Assembly (NCBI GenBank): GCA_019634795.1 | Contig: JAHCAR010000001.1 | Span: forward strand, 536,981-600,980 | Origin: Dokdonella sp. | GTDB lineage: Bacteria; Pseudomonadota; Gammaproteobacteria; Xanthomonadales; Rhodanobacteraceae | Length of the DNA: 64,000 bases | Reading direction: 5' to 3' | Shown here: positions 1 through 9,175 of the stretch, one piece after another | How positions within the stretch are numbered: position 1 is the first letter of the stretch | Layout: the number at the start of each line of letters is the position of its first letter | Position numbers and translations under genes: made by a program | The notes under the pieces: generated by a model | Databases searched by the model: none | What the model saw: the letters and a program-made list of their open reading frames with translations, nothing else | What the model was told of the DNA's origin: nothing

Positions 1-461
1 AACGCGATCATGATGCCCCAGACGGTGCCGAACAGGCCGACATACGGGCTGATCGAGCCGACGTTGGCAAGGAATTCGAGATTCTGCTCGAGGCGCTCGA
101 CCTCGCGCGACTGCGAGACGCGCATGGCCCGTTGCGCGCTTTCGAGCAGGGTGCGCGAATCGACGCCGCGACGCTGGCGCTGGCGGGCGAACTCGCGGAA
201 ACCCGATTCGAAGATCGCCTCAATGCCGCCGATGCGGTCGCCGCTGGCATTGACGTCCTTGAACAGCGCGGCGAGGTCGGAACCCGACCAGAAGCGCTCC
301 TCAAAGTCGTTGGCGCCCGAATCCGCGCGGTTGATCATGGCCATCTTGCGGAAAATGATGACCCATGAGGCCAGCGAGAAGGCCACCAGCATGCCCAGGA
401 CCAGCTTGACCGGAAGGCTGGCGCCCCAGATCAGGGCGAAGACATTGAGTTCGTGATTCAT
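1..461 (-). CDS. tolQ: TolQ, Tol-Pal proton channel subunit (partial, 5' half)
   Basis: Inner-membrane subunit of the TolQ-TolR motor, which uses the proton gradient to energise the Tol-Pal system for outer-membrane constriction at division. The window edge cuts the gene, leaving about 153 N-terminal residues. Visible are the N-terminal membrane segment (about residues 11-33), the soluble stretch containing ESGFREFARQR, and the beginning of the second membrane segment (SPYVGLFGTVWGIMIA), which is typical of the TolQ/ExbB/MotA family. The ATG at 461 overlaps the ybgC stop by 4 bases (ATGA), so the two are translationally coupled. The ybgC-tolQ order is the usual start of the tol operon, which favours TolQ over ExbB. 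The rest of the operon (tolR, tolA, tolB, pal) should lie to the left of the window. Confidence 0.93.
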   Translation of the reverse strand, partial: MNHELNVFALIWGASLPVKLVLGMLVAFSLASWVIIFRKMAMINRADSGANDFEERFWSGSDLAALFKDVNASGDRIGGIEAIFESGFREFARQRQRRGVDSRTLLESAQRAMRVSQSREVERLEQNLEFLANVGSISPYVGLFGTVWGIMIA

Positions 462-877
462 GATTGTGCGATCTCTTGCAGCAGGAATTCGGGAATCGGG
501 ATGGGCCGCCAGCGTTCGACATCGAGGCAGGCGATGCGCACACGCGCATCGACCAGCCTGCGCTCGTCGGCAGTCCGGCGCAGGGACTGTTCTACCTTGA
601 AACTGGCGCTGCGCAGTTCGGTGACGCTCACGCTGGCCTCCAGCATGTCGTCGAGTCGGGCCGGCTGGATGAAGCGCAAATCCATGCCATGGACCACGAA
701 CACGACGCCGTGTTCTTCACGCAAGGCCTGCTGTCCGATGCCGGCCGCGCGCAACCACTCGGTCCGTGCCCGCTCGAAGAAGCGGACGTAACTGGCATGG
801 TAGACGACACCGCCGGCGTCGGTATCTTCCCAGTAGACACGCAAAGGCCAGATGAACGGCCCGTTTCGACCGCTCAC
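458..877 (-). CDS. ybgC: YbgC, Tol-Pal-associated acyl-CoA thioesterase
   Basis: Small hotdog-fold thioesterase of 139 residues, first gene of the tol cluster. The family hydrolyses short-chain acyl-CoA or acyl-ACP thioesters and is tied to phospholipid homeostasis at the inner membrane. The diagnostic N-terminal signature YWEDTDAGGVVYHASYVRF is present at about residues 15-33, including the catalytic Asp of the family and the conserved HASYVRFFERARTEW run. Length is normal. The stop overlaps the tolQ start. The ruvB stop lies only 37 bases upstream, so ruvB, ybgC and tolQ probably share transcripts, as in other Lysobacterales. No signal peptide is seen, so the protein is cytoplasmic or membrane-associated. 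Confidence 0.95.
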   Translation of the reverse strand: MSGRNGPFIWPLRVYWEDTDAGGVVYHASYVRFFERARTEWLRAAGIGQQALREEHGVVFVVHGMDLRFIQPARLDDMLEASVSVTELRSASFKVEQSLRRTADERRLVDARVRIACLDVERWRPIPIPEFLLQEIAQS

Positions 878-914
878 CGCTTCGCCGCCTGCAGCTGCTG
901 GCGGGGCGAGGCGA

Positions 915-1961
915 TCACTCGCCCCCCGGGTCGAAAAGTTCTCCGGGAACAGGCACTTCCGCGCGTCGCGGCGGGCTCAGGCCGAGATGGCGCCAGGTGC
1001 GGTTGGTGACCATGCGCCCGCGCGCGGTGCGGATCAGGAAACCCTGCTGGATCAGATACGGCTCGATCACGTCCTCGAGCGTGCCGCGCTCCTCGCTGAG
1101 CGCCGCGGCCAGCGACTCGACCCCGACCGGGCCGCCATCGAAGAACTCGATGATCGTGGTCAGCAGCCGCCGATCGAGCGCATCGAAGCCTTCGGCGTCG
1201 ACATTGAGCATCTTCAGCGCGTCGCGAGCCACCTCCGGTGTGACCTTGCCGTCCGCCCGGATCTCGGCGAAATCGCGAACCCGGCGCAGCAGCCGGTTGG
1301 CGATACGCGGGGTGCCGCGCGAGCGCCGCGCGATCTCGCCGGCACCGTCGGCATCGCAGGCCACGCCGATGATCTTCGCGGCGCGTTGCACGATCAGGGT
1401 CAGTTCGGAAGGCGAATAGAATTCCAGGCGCTGGACGATGCCGAAGCGGTCGCGCAACGGCGCGGTCAGCAATCCGGCCCGGGTCGTCGCCCCGATCAGG
1501 GTGAACGGCGGCAGATCGAGCTTGATCGAGCGCGCCGCCGGCCCTTCGCCGATCATGATGTCGATCTGGAAGTCCTCGAGCGCCGGATAGAGCACTTCCT
1601 CGACGACAGGCGAAAGACGGTGGATCTCGTCGACGAACAGCACATCGCGCGGCTGCAGGTTGGTCAGCAGCGCGGCCAGGTCGCCGGCGCGCTCGAGCAC
1701 CGGCCCCGAGGTGCTGCGCAGGTTGACCCCGAGCTCGTTGGCGATGACATGGGCCATGGTCGTCTTGCCGAGCCCCGGCGGCCCGAAGATCAGCACGTGG
1801 TCGAGCGCCCCGGCCCGCCGGCGCGCAGCCTCGATGTAGATCGACATCTGCTCGCGCACGGCCTCCTGGCCGAGGTACTCGGCGAGGCGCTGCGGACGGA
1901 TGCTGGCTTCGATCAGCTCGTCTTCGCGGTCGGCGCTGGCGGCGATCAGGCGGTCGGTCAT
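915..1961 (-). CDS. ruvB: RuvB, Holliday junction branch-migration ATPase
   Basis: Hexameric AAA+ motor of the RuvABC resolvasome, driving branch migration of Holliday junctions. The 348-residue product has Walker [10 protein letters not shown] at residues 60-68, Walker B LFVDEIH at 108-114, and the C-terminal winged-helix DNA-binding part ([15 protein letters not shown]). I chose the ATG at 1961 (MTDRLIAAS) because it matches the family start. An in-frame ATG 14 codons upstream lies inside the GGGGAAT repeat and would add a low-complexity leader ([11 protein letters not shown]). ruvB is separated from ruvA by kup, an arrangement seen in Xanthomonas relatives. The product works with the RuvA and RuvC encoded at 4042-5150. 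Confidence 0.97.
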   Translation of the reverse strand: MTDRLIAASADREDELIEASIRPQRLAEYLGQEAVREQMSIYIEAARRRAGALDHVLIFGPPGLGKTTMAHVIANELGVNLRSTSGPVLERAGDLAALLTNLQPRDVLFVDEIHRLSPVVEEVLYPALEDFQIDIMIGEGPAARSIKLDLPPFTLIGATTRAGLLTAPLRDRFGIVQRLEFYSPSELTLIVQRAAKIIGVACDADGAGEIARRSRGTPRIANRLLRRVRDFAEIRADGKVTPEVARDALKMLNVDAEGFDALDRRLLTTIIEFFDGGPVGVESLAAALSEERGTLEDVIEPYLIQQGFLIRTARGRMVTNRTWRHLGLSPPRRAEVPVPGELFDPGGE

Positions 1962-1970
1962 TTCTGGGCC

Positions 1971-2125
1971 GGGAATGGGGAATGGGGAATGGGGAATCGG
2001 CAAGAGCGATTATCGGTGGCTTGCTGCCTCCGCGAAAGTAACGACGCGATTTCGAGCCGCGCTACGGCAGTAAAGCACATGCTACCGGCCCGCACCCATT
2101 CCCCATTCTCCATTCCCCATTCCCG
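1971..2125. repeat. Inverted pair of GGGAATGGGG-type repeats between ruvB and kup
   Basis: Positions 1971-2000 read GGGAATGGGGAATGGGG on the plus strand, and positions 2096-2125 carry the complement (CCCATTCCCCATTCTCC and on). The two arms could fold into one large hairpin around a loop of about 95 bases. The same 7-base iteration recurs at 49575-49608 beside other repeats. It is a dispersed low-complexity repeat. It supplies a spurious upstream start for ruvB, and may be transcribed as a hairpin between kup and ruvB. Confidence 0.8.
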
Positions 2126-2130
2126 GCCCG

Positions 2131-4014
2131 TCAGATCTCCACCTGCGTGCCGAGCTCGATCAGGCGGTTGCCGGGGATCTCGAAGTAGGCGGTGGCCGGC
2201 AGGGCATTGCGCTGGAGGAAGGCGAACAGCTTGTCGCGCCATAGCGGCATGCCGTGGTTGTCGGTGGCGACGATGCTCTCGCGGCTGAGGAAGAAGGTCG
2301 TATCCATCATGTCGAAAGGCAGCCCGCACTCGCTGATCGCCATCAGCTGTTGCGGCACGTTCTGGTCCTCGGCGAAGCCGTAGCGCAGGACGACCTTGAA
2401 AAAATCGTCGCTCAGCGTCTCGACTTCGACATGCTCGTCGGCATCGACCGTCGGCACATCGAGCGTTTCCACGGTCAGCAGCACGTTGCGCTCGTGCAGT
2501 ACCTTGTTGTGCTTGAGGTTGTGCAGCAGCGCATTCGGCACCGCGCCCTGGTTGGCAGTCATGAAGATGGCTGTGCCCGGCACGCGCAGCGGCGGATGCG
2601 AGTTGATCGAGGTGATGAACGGTTCGACGGCGAGGCCGGCACGCTTGATCTGGCGCATGACCAGGTCGCGGCCGCGACGCCAGGTGGTCATGACCGCGAA
2701 CAGGATGATGCCGAGCACCAGCGGGAACCAGCCGCCGTGCTCGACCTTGTCGGCATTGGCGCCGAGGAAGGCACCATCGATGGTCAGGAACAGCAGTCCG
2801 ATCGCGAACACGCTGATCCGGCTCCAGCCCCAGATCCGCCGCGAGACGATCATGACCAGCACCGAATCGATCGTCATCGTGCCGACCACGGCAATGCCGT
2901 AGGCGGCGGCGAGGTTGGTCGAGGACTGGAATCCGAGCACGACCGCAATGGTCAGCACCAGCAACATGCGGTTGATCCAGGGCAGGTAGATCTGGCCACG
3001 CGACTCGGTCGAGGTGTGCAGGACCTGCATGCGCGGCAGGTAGCCGAGCTGGATCGCCTCGCGGGCGACCGAGAAGGCACCCGAAATGACCGCCTGCGAG
3101 GCAATCACGGTGGCCGCCGCGGCCAGGATGATCATCGGGAACAGCAGGGCCTCGGGAATCATCCGGTAGAACGGATTGGTCGACGCCGAGGGGTCCGAGA
3201 GCAGCAAGGCACCCTGGCCGAAGTAGTTGAGAACGAGCGCCGGCAGCACGAAGCCGAACCAGGCCATGCGGATCGGCTTCTTGCCGAAGTGGCCCATGTC
3301 GGCGTACAGCGCCTCGGCGCCGGTCACGGACAGCACCACTGCGCCGAGCGTGAAGAACCCGGCCGTGCCGTTGCTGAGCAGGAAATCGATGCCGTAGTGC
3401 GGGCTCAGCGCGGCCAGCACCTGCGGCGCCTGGATGATCTGGACCAGACCGAGCGCAGCCAGCGACAGGAACCAGACCGCGGTGATCGGGGCGAACACCG
3501 CACCGACCTTGCCGGTGCCGTGGCGCTGGAAGGAAAACAGGCCGATCAGGATCAGCACCGTGATCGGCACGACCCAGTGGTCGAGCCCGGGCGCCGCGAC
3601 CTGCAGGCCCTCGACCGCGGACAACACCGAAATGGCCGGCGTGATCACGCCGTCGCCGAAGAACAGCGAGGCGCCGAAGATGCCGAGGACCATGATCAGC
3701 CAGCGCGCCTTGGCATTGTCGCGCACGCCACGCTGGGCCAGCATCATCAGGGCCATGATGCCGCCCTCGCCCTTGTTGTCCGCGCGCAGGATGAAGGTGG
3801 CGTACTTGACCGAAACGACAAGGATCAGCGACCAAAGGAACAGCGACAGCACGCCGATGATGTTGGCCGAGGAATGGCCGATGCCATGCTCGCCAAAAGC
3901 CTCCTTGAAGGCGTACAGCGGGCTCGTGCCGATGTCGCCGAAAACGACGCCGACGGCGCCCGCGGCAAGTCGCAACAGGCGGGTGCGGCTGGCATTGCTG
4001 GTTTCAGTGCTCAT
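2131..4014 (-). CDS. kup: Kup, low-affinity potassium transporter
   Basis: Twelve-helix K+/H+ symporter of the HAK/KUP family; 627 residues, the normal length. The first membrane segment carries the family signature GDIGTSPLY at residues 26-34, followed by DNKGEGGIMALMMLA. Many further hydrophobic helices fill the first 430 residues, and a soluble C-terminal domain ends in IPGNRLIELGTQVEI. The gene sits between ruvA (27 bases upstream) and ruvB (about 170 bases downstream, with an inverted repeat between), all on the same strand. It is probably cotranscribed with the ruv genes although functionally unrelated to them. No K+-responsive regulatory element could be recognised. Confidence 0.96.
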   Translation of the reverse strand: MSTETSNASRTRLLRLAAGAVGVVFGDIGTSPLYAFKEAFGEHGIGHSSANIIGVLSLFLWSLILVVSVKYATFILRADNKGEGGIMALMMLAQRGVRDNAKARWLIMVLGIFGASLFFGDGVITPAISVLSAVEGLQVAAPGLDHWVVPITVLILIGLFSFQRHGTGKVGAVFAPITAVWFLSLAALGLVQIIQAPQVLAALSPHYGIDFLLSNGTAGFFTLGAVVLSVTGAEALYADMGHFGKKPIRMAWFGFVLPALVLNYFGQGALLLSDPSASTNPFYRMIPEALLFPMIILAAAATVIASQAVISGAFSVAREAIQLGYLPRMQVLHTSTESRGQIYLPWINRMLLVLTIAVVLGFQSSTNLAAAYGIAVVGTMTIDSVLVMIVSRRIWGWSRISVFAIGLLFLTIDGAFLGANADKVEHGGWFPLVLGIILFAVMTTWRRGRDLVMRQIKRAGLAVEPFITSINSHPPLRVPGTAIFMTANQGAVPNALLHNLKHNKVLHERNVLLTVETLDVPTVDADEHVEVETLSDDFFKVVLRYGFAEDQNVPQQLMAISECGLPFDMMDTTFFLSRESIVATDNHGMPLWRDKLFAFLQRNALPATAYFEIPGNRLIELGTQVEI

Positions 4015-4041
4015 GGACTCGCATTCCGGATTCGATGTCGC

Positions 4042-4632
4042 TCAACGCAGTGCCGCCTTCAATGCCTTGCGGATGATGTCCTCGGCGCTGTCGCCGGGCG
4101 CGCTGGCATCCTTGACCAGGCGCGAAACCTCGACCGGCTTGTAGCCGAGCGACTGCAGGGCCACGCTGGCCTCGCTGACCGGGTCCTTGGCCACCGCGCC
4201 GAACGCACTCGACGCCGGCGTTCCGACCAGTCCGTTCACGCGATCTCGCAGTTCGACGATCATGCGTTCCGCAGTCTTCTTGCCGATGCCAGGAATGCGC
4301 GTCAGCGCAGCTACATCCCCGCCTTGCACGAATCGGGCAAAGTCATCGGTGTTGACGCCGGAAAGGACCGCGAGGGCGATCTTGGCGCCGATCCCGCTGA
4401 CTTTCTGCACGCCGCGGAACAGGGCGCGTTCGGTTTCGCGCAGGAAGCCGTACAGGGCGACCGCATCCTCCTTGACCGCGTAGTGCGTGCACAGCGTGAC
4501 CGGCTGGCCGACCTCGGGCAGATCGTAGTAGGTCGACATCGGCACTTCGAGCTCGTAGCCGATGCCGCCGACATCGACCATGATCCAGGGCGGCTGCTTG
4601 GTGACCAGGGTGCCCTTCAGTCGACCGATCAT
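4042..4632 (-). CDS. ruvA: RuvA, Holliday junction DNA-binding subunit
   Basis: RuvA tetramers hold the Holliday junction in square-planar form and load RuvB. The 196-residue product begins [15 protein letters not shown], the canonical N-terminus (OB-fold domain I). It contains the helix-hairpin-helix region [14 protein letters not shown] and [18 protein letters not shown] in domain II, and ends with the RuvB-interacting domain III. The ATG at 4632 overlaps the ruvC stop by 4 bases, which decides this start over an in-frame ATG five codons upstream. ruvC-ruvA is therefore a coupled pair. Confidence 0.97.
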   Translation of the reverse strand: MIGRLKGTLVTKQPPWIMVDVGGIGYELEVPMSTYYDLPEVGQPVTLCTHYAVKEDAVALYGFLRETERALFRGVQKVSGIGAKIALAVLSGVNTDDFARFVQGGDVAALTRIPGIGKKTAERMIVELRDRVNGLVGTPASSAFGAVAKDPVSEASVALQSLGYKPVEVSRLVKDASAPGDSAEDIIRKALKAALR

Positions 4633-5150
4633 CGGCGCCTTCTCCATGCCGTTCGTGGGATGCCGAGCCGTTCGGTGCTGGAACGGGTATGAGCGTGGGT
4701 CAGGGCCACGGCCAGCGCATCGGCGGCATCGGCCTGCAGCCGGCCAGGGATGCCGAGCAGCACGCCGACCATATGCTGGACCTGGCTCTTGTCGGCGCCG
4801 CCACCACCGACCACGGCCTGCTTGACCTCCTTGGCCGCGTACTCGGCCAGGCCGAGACCGTGGCTGACCACCGCACAGATGGCCGCGCCTCGGGCCTGGC
4901 CGAGCTTCAGCGCGGAATCGGGGTTGCGCGCCATGAAGACGCGCTCGATGGCGACCTCGGCCGGTGCATGGGCTTCGATGATCGCTCCGACCTCGTCGAA
5001 AATGCGCTTGAGGCGCTCATGGAAGGTATCGGCGCCGAGCAGGTCGATCGCCGCATGGAAGACGTGATGGGAACGCCCGTCCTCGCCGACGTCGATGACG
5101 CCGATTCCGGTGCGCTGGCTGCCCGGATCGATGCCGAGGATGCGGATCAT
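4629..5150 (-). CDS. ruvC: RuvC, Holliday junction resolvase
   Basis: RNase H-fold endonuclease that cuts Holliday junctions symmetrically. The 173-residue protein opens with [13 protein letters not shown] and carries the four catalytic acidic residues at the expected places: D8, E69 (AIERVF), D141 and D144 ([11 protein letters not shown]). Length is normal for the family. It is the first of the ruvC-ruvA-kup-ruvB run. The 175 bases upstream (5151-5325) hold no gene I can support and presumably contain the promoter. Confidence 0.97.
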   Translation of the reverse strand: MIRILGIDPGSQRTGIGVIDVGEDGRSHHVFHAAIDLLGADTFHERLKRIFDEVGAIIEAHAPAEVAIERVFMARNPDSALKLGQARGAAICAVVSHGLGLAEYAAKEVKQAVVGGGGADKSQVQHMVGVLLGIPGRLQADAADALAVALTHAHTRSSTERLGIPRTAWRRRR

Positions 5151-5325
5151 GGCCGCGCTGTCCCTTCGCGTCGGGTTCGAGCTGGATCACGCCGGCAGCT
5201 TCGGATATCACTGACCCCCATCGACGCAGCTCGTCCTTTCCTGTCCACGCCCGTGCCGCCACGAGCGGCTCGGCGCCGGACGGGCAAGTCGCGGATTTTA
5301 GCAGTTGCCGGCAGGCCTGGCTCGT

Positions 5326-6024
5326 TCACTGGCCAGCGCCTTCGTCCGCGGCAAAGCGCCCGCTGCGCAGGAAGCCAGCGGCCAGCGACGCGACCTCGGC
5401 GGAAAACAGCAATCCGGTATGCGTGCACTCGACCACGCAATGGTCGCTGACCCCCGGCAGCCGGGTCTCGGCGACACTGACCGTGCCGTCGTGCGGGCGC
5501 TCCAGCGGTGCGATCAGCGCACCGAGGCCGATCGGCGTACTGCCGGCAATGACGCCGACGTCGCGTGCGCCGTTCCAGGCTTGCAAGCCTTCGTGCAGGA
5601 TCGAGGCGCTCTTGCCCATCAGCAGGCGCCCTCCAGGCAGCCCCTGCAGGCGACTGGCCGCGGTGCTTCCCCTGAGCGGAGAGCCGAGGCAGACGATGCG
5701 GCCCGCAGGCAGGTCCGCATCCTGCGTCGCCAAGTCCAGCGCGAGCATGCCGCCAAGGCTGTGGCCGACCACGTGGACGCGGCCTGCGGATCGTTGGCGC
5801 CAGCGTTCGCGCAGGCGCTCCAGCGAGCCGTTCCATTCACCGGTAACGCTGCGGTAATCGAAGGTCTCCACCGAGAATCCGGCACTGCGCAGCCGCCTGG
5901 CCAGCGGCAGCATGGCGATGCCGCGCATCCAGATGCCATGCACGACGATCACGTGCTCGGCCGATTCATTGCTCACCGGCACGGCTCCTCGTCGTATGCG
6001 TGAGTCGAACATGGACGCGCGCAA
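5326..6024 (-). CDS. Alpha/beta hydrolase (esterase/lipase-like)
   Basis: Predicted serine hydrolase of 232 residues. The alpha/beta-hydrolase fold is indicated by the oxyanion-strand motif VIVVHGIWMRG near residue 26 and the nucleophile elbow GHSLGG at 87-92 (Ser89). Later DRP-type Asp and His positions are plausible (SDHCVVECTHTGLL). No signal peptide, so likely cytoplasmic. The start is uncertain: the ATG at 6024 gives a short basic leader, and a GTG 16 codons later (VSNESAEH) would suit the fold better. Substrate cannot be told from sequence. It sits between aspS and ruvC on the same strand, with a 175-base gap to ruvC. Confidence 0.8.
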   Translation of the reverse strand: MRASMFDSRIRRGAVPVSNESAEHVIVVHGIWMRGIAMLPLARRLRSAGFSVETFDYRSVTGEWNGSLERLRERWRQRSAGRVHVVGHSLGGMLALDLATQDADLPAGRIVCLGSPLRGSTAASRLQGLPGGRLLMGKSASILHEGLQAWNGARDVGVIAGSTPIGLGALIAPLERPHDGTVSVAETRLPGVSDHCVVECTHTGLLFSAEVASLAAGFLRSGRFAADEGAGQ

Positions 6025-6065
6025 TCCGGGGCAGGAAGGGGTACATCAGGCTTCGGACCGGCCGC

Positions 6066-7832
6066 TCAGACGTCCTTGGGCTCGACCACTCGCACGTGCA
6101 GCTCGGCCAGTTGCGCGTCCGGCACCCGCGACGGCGCAGCGGTCATCAAGTCCTGCGCACTGGCTGTCTTCGGGAACGCGATGATGTCGCGGATCGAATC
6201 GGTGCCGGCCATCAGCGCCGCGATGCGATCGATGCCGAAGGCGATGCCGCCATGCGGCGGCGCGCCGTAGCGCAAGGCCTCGAGCAGGAACCCGAACTTG
6301 CCCTGCGCCTCCTCGGCGCCGATGCCGAGCAGTTCGAACACCGCGCTCTGCATGTCGGTGCGGTGGATACGGATCGAACCGCCGCCGATCTCGTTGCCGT
6401 TCAGGACCATGTCGTAACCGCGCGAAACCGCATTCGCCGCGTTTGCCTGGAGGTCGGCCACGTCGTCGATTTTCGGCGCCGTGAAGGGATGATGCAGGGC
6501 GACGAAGCGCTTCGCCTCGGCGTCGTACTCGAACATCGGAAAATCGACGACCCAGAGCGGCTTCCAGGCGTTCTCGACCAGTCCGAGGTCGCGCGCGACC
6601 TTGATCCGCAAGGCGCCGAGGACATCGCAGACGGTCTTGTAGTCGCCGGCGCCGAACAGGACCAGGTCGCCGCTCTGCGCAGCAGTCGCCGCGAGCACGC
6701 CGTCAAGGGCCGCATCGTCGAGGAACTTGGCAACCGGCGAATTGATGCCCTCGCGCCCCTTGGCGAGGTCGTCCACGCGAAGCCAGGCGAGGCCCTTCGC
6801 GCCGTATTTCGCGGCATGCACGCCGAGTTCGTCGATCTGCTTGCGCGTGAACGTGGCGCCGCCCGGCACGCGCAAGGCGGCGACCCGCCCGCTCGGGTCA
6901 TTGGCCGGAGCGCTGAACACCTTGAATTCGACATGGCGCACGTGCTCGGCGACATCGACGAGTTCGAGGGCGATGCGCAGGTCGGGCTTGTCCGAGCCGT
7001 AACGGGCCATCGCTTCGGCATAGCTCATGCGCGGGAACGGCCCTCCAAGATCGACGCCGGAAACTTCCTTGAAGACATGCCTGATCATGGCCTCGACCGC
7101 ATCCTGCACGTCGCGCTCGCCGACGAAGGCGAACTCCATGTCGAGCTGGGTGAATTCGGGCTGACGGTCGGCGCGCAGGTCTTCGTCGCGGAAGCAGCGC
7201 GCGATCTGGTAGTAGCGGTCGAAGCCGGCCACCATCAGCAGCTGCTTGAACAGCTGCGGGGATTGCGGCAGGGCGAAGAACTCACCCGGATGCACGCGGC
7301 TCGGCACCAGGTAGTCGCGCGCACCCTCCGGCGTGGCCTTGGTCAGGATCGGCGTTTCGATGTCCTGGAAGCCGCGCGCGTCGAGGTAATGGCGCAGGCC
7401 CGAAACCAGCCGCGTGCGCAGGCGCATCTTGCGCTGCATGTCGGCGCGGCGCAGTTCGAGATAGCGATAGGTGAGCCGGGTTTCCTCGTTCGGATTCTCG
7501 TGCAGCGCGAACGGCAGGCCTTCGGCCTTGTTGAGGATTTCGATGCGCCCGGCGAGCACCTCGACCTGGCCGCTGCGCAGCTTGTCGTTGGCGCTGACCC
7601 GGCGGCGGACCTTGCCCTCGATGCGCAGGCAGTATTCGTAGCCGACCCCCGAAACCTGCCGGAAGGCCTCCTCCGACTCGCGCTCGACCACGATCTGGAC
7701 GATGCCTTCGTGGTCGCGCAGATCGACGAAGGCCACGTGGCTCTGCAGGCGGACGGTATCGACCCAGCCGCAGACGCTGACGCTCTGGTCGATCAGCGCC
7801 TCGTCGATGAGGCCGCAATAGTGACTGCGCAT
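6066..7832 (-). CDS. aspS: AspS, aspartyl-tRNA synthetase
   Basis: Class IIb aminoacyl-tRNA synthetase that charges tRNA-Asp. The 588-residue length is that of the bacterial type. Visible in order: the OB-fold anticodon-binding domain ([25 protein letters not shown]), motif 2 ([21 protein letters not shown]), the bacterial insertion domain, and motif 3 ([27 protein letters not shown]). I chose the ATG at 7832 ([10 protein letters not shown]), because upstream in-frame starts would add 18 residues the family lacks. Whether the enzyme also charges tRNA-Asn depends on genes outside the window. Confidence 0.97.
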   Translation of the reverse strand: MRSHYCGLIDEALIDQSVSVCGWVDTVRLQSHVAFVDLRDHEGIVQIVVERESEEAFRQVSGVGYEYCLRIEGKVRRRVSANDKLRSGQVEVLAGRIEILNKAEGLPFALHENPNEETRLTYRYLELRRADMQRKMRLRTRLVSGLRHYLDARGFQDIETPILTKATPEGARDYLVPSRVHPGEFFALPQSPQLFKQLLMVAGFDRYYQIARCFRDEDLRADRQPEFTQLDMEFAFVGERDVQDAVEAMIRHVFKEVSGVDLGGPFPRMSYAEAMARYGSDKPDLRIALELVDVAEHVRHVEFKVFSAPANDPSGRVAALRVPGGATFTRKQIDELGVHAAKYGAKGLAWLRVDDLAKGREGINSPVAKFLDDAALDGVLAATAAQSGDLVLFGAGDYKTVCDVLGALRIKVARDLGLVENAWKPLWVVDFPMFEYDAEAKRFVALHHPFTAPKIDDVADLQANAANAVSRGYDMVLNGNEIGGGSIRIHRTDMQSAVFELLGIGAEEAQGKFGFLLEALRYGAPPHGGIAFGIDRIAALMAGTDSIRDIIAFPKTASAQDLMTAAPSRVPDAQLAELHVRVVEPKDV

Positions 7833-7890
7833 GGCAAGCTCCGGGGAAAGGCGCGGAATGCTATAGCCGATCATGCTGCACCGCAAACAA

Positions 7891-7916
7891 GAACGCCCAC
7901 CATGCGGTGGGCGTTC
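7891..7916 (-). terminator. Rho-independent terminator after the DUF3011 gene
   Basis: A perfect 11-base-pair stem (GAACGCCCACC with its complement) closes a 4-base loop at 7902-7905. Read on the minus strand it is followed by TTGTTTG. It lies 28 bases past the stop of the DUF3011 gene and 59 bases before the aspS start, so it separates these two transcripts. Confidence 0.8.
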
Positions 7917-7943
7917 CGGCTTCAGGTGAAGCTTTGCGAAGGC

Positions 7944-8486
7944 TCAGCGCCAGCGGCGATCGACCCGGAAAACGGCCGAGCATCCGCCGCTGACCCAGAC
8001 TCCGGCGCGGTTCCAGCCCCAGCTGCGGCCCTCGATGCAGGCCGAATTCGAGAGCTGGCGGACGATGCGCACGTCACCGCCGCGGCCGACGTCGACCCGG
8101 CACATGCGATAACGGTAGTCCTCGCTCGAGCAGGTCAGGCTGATGTCGCGATCCCAGCCCGGACCCGGACGCCAGTCACCGCCGCCGTGATGATCGCCAC
8201 GCCCGCGTTCGACAAATATGCCGGCACAACCGCGGTCGACCCAGAGACCGCGCCGGTCGATGCCCCAGGTACGGCCCTCGATACAACGCGCTTCCGAGAG
8301 CTGGCGAACGAGGTCGGCGGAGCGCCAGTCCACGTCGCAGCGGGTGTAGCGGTAGTCGTTGCTGCGGCATTCGATGCGGTCGCGACCGCCACCGTAACCG
8401 CCGCGTTGCGGCTCGGCCTGGACCGTCGATGTCATCAGAACCGACCCCGCAACGGCAATTCCGATGGTCAAAATCTTGCTCAGCAT
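7944..8486 (-). CDS. Secreted DUF3011-repeat protein
   Basis: Exported protein of 180 residues and unknown function. Residues 1-24 are a signal peptide (MLSKILTIGIAVAGSVLM, then TVQA before the cut). Two DUF3011-like repeats follow, at about 39-93 and 118-175, each with four cysteines at matching spacing (C40/C50/C68/C87 and C119/C129/C150/C169) and the pattern RQLS..CIEGR.WG....G.WV..GC. A Gly/Arg/His-rich linker joins them. The paired cysteines suggest disulfides and a periplasmic or surface location. The family is common in Lysobacterales, but I know of no assigned role. The gene appears monocistronic, with its own terminator. Confidence 0.88.
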   Translation of the reverse strand: MLSKILTIGIAVAGSVLMTSTVQAEPQRGGYGGGRDRIECRSNDYRYTRCDVDWRSADLVRQLSEARCIEGRTWGIDRRGLWVDRGCAGIFVERGRGDHHGGGDWRPGPGWDRDISLTCSSEDYRYRMCRVDVGRGGDVRIVRQLSNSACIEGRSWGWNRAGVWVSGGCSAVFRVDRRWR

Positions 8487-8553
8487 GCGCCTTCTCCTCT
8501 CTGATGGCGCCTGCAGTGTAGACCGCCCGAAGCTGAACGTCTGCCCTCTTGGC

Positions 8554-8874
8554 CTAGGTGTCGCTCGCGGCAGACGGTTTCGATTCAGGCTTCTTCGTTT
8601 CGGCCTTGGACGGCTCGGACTTGGCCGAAGTATCCGCGGCAGCCGGTTTCTCGGCGGACTCGGTGCTGGCCAGGTTGCGCTTGGTGTCGCCTTCCTTCTT
8701 GAAATCGGTTTCGTACCAGCCCGAACCGGCCAGCCGGAAGGCCGGTGCGGTCAGGCGGCGGCGCACGCCGCTCTTGCCGCATTCGGGGCAATCGCTCGGA
8801 TCGGCATCAGAGACCTTCTGCAGACGCTCGAACCGGTGCGCGCAAGCGGGACATTCAAATTCGTAGATCGGCAT
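8554..8874 (-). CDS. FmdB-family zinc ribbon protein
   Basis: Small putative regulatory protein of 106 residues. It begins MPIYEFECPACAHRFE, the FmdB/CxxC_CxxC_SSSS signature, with zinc ligands C8, C11, C29 and C32. After the ribbon, the C-terminal half is a low-complexity Ala/Lys/Glu/Pro/Ser tail, common in proteobacterial members. I used the ATG at 8874, since the family starts with MPIYEF and longer in-frame starts add unrelated sequence. In many gammaproteobacteria this gene lies just upstream of aspS. Here the DUF3011 gene and a terminator have come between them. Confidence 0.9.
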   Translation of the reverse strand: MPIYEFECPACAHRFERLQKVSDADPSDCPECGKSGVRRRLTAPAFRLAGSGWYETDFKKEGDTKRNLASTESAEKPAAADTSAKSEPSKAETKKPESKPSAASDT

Positions 8875-9175
8875 CGGAAAAATCACCCGCAAACAAGGGA
8901 AGCTGGCCCGGCACATGGTGCCGTACGAGAGCATATCAATGCCTGTGAGGGTGGCGGAAATGTCATGTCCGCTCGCGTCGTGCGCAGGCTCGGGCCGGCC
9001 CGACCGACAACCCTGGACGAGACAACCGCGGGGCAGACCGATACTCTCGTGCCCTGACCACCCCCGGTCCGGTGAGAAATTTCGAGCCGCAGCATGTCGC
9101 GGAAACCGCCCGCACGCGGTAGCCGGATCCGCCGGCTACCGGCCCAATACGGCCGCAAACAGGAGCCTGAAAGCA

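Noticed and set aside
2254-4692. A long plus-strand open frame of 812 codons.
   Set aside because: It is opposite kup and ruvA, and its composition (His/Asp/Gln/Arg-rich) is typical of an antisense shadow.
8915-9175. An 87-codon N-terminal extension of the sodium:alanine symporter.
   Set aside because: The sequence is Pro/Arg/Ser-rich with no family similarity, and a good AGGAG precedes the ATG at 9176.
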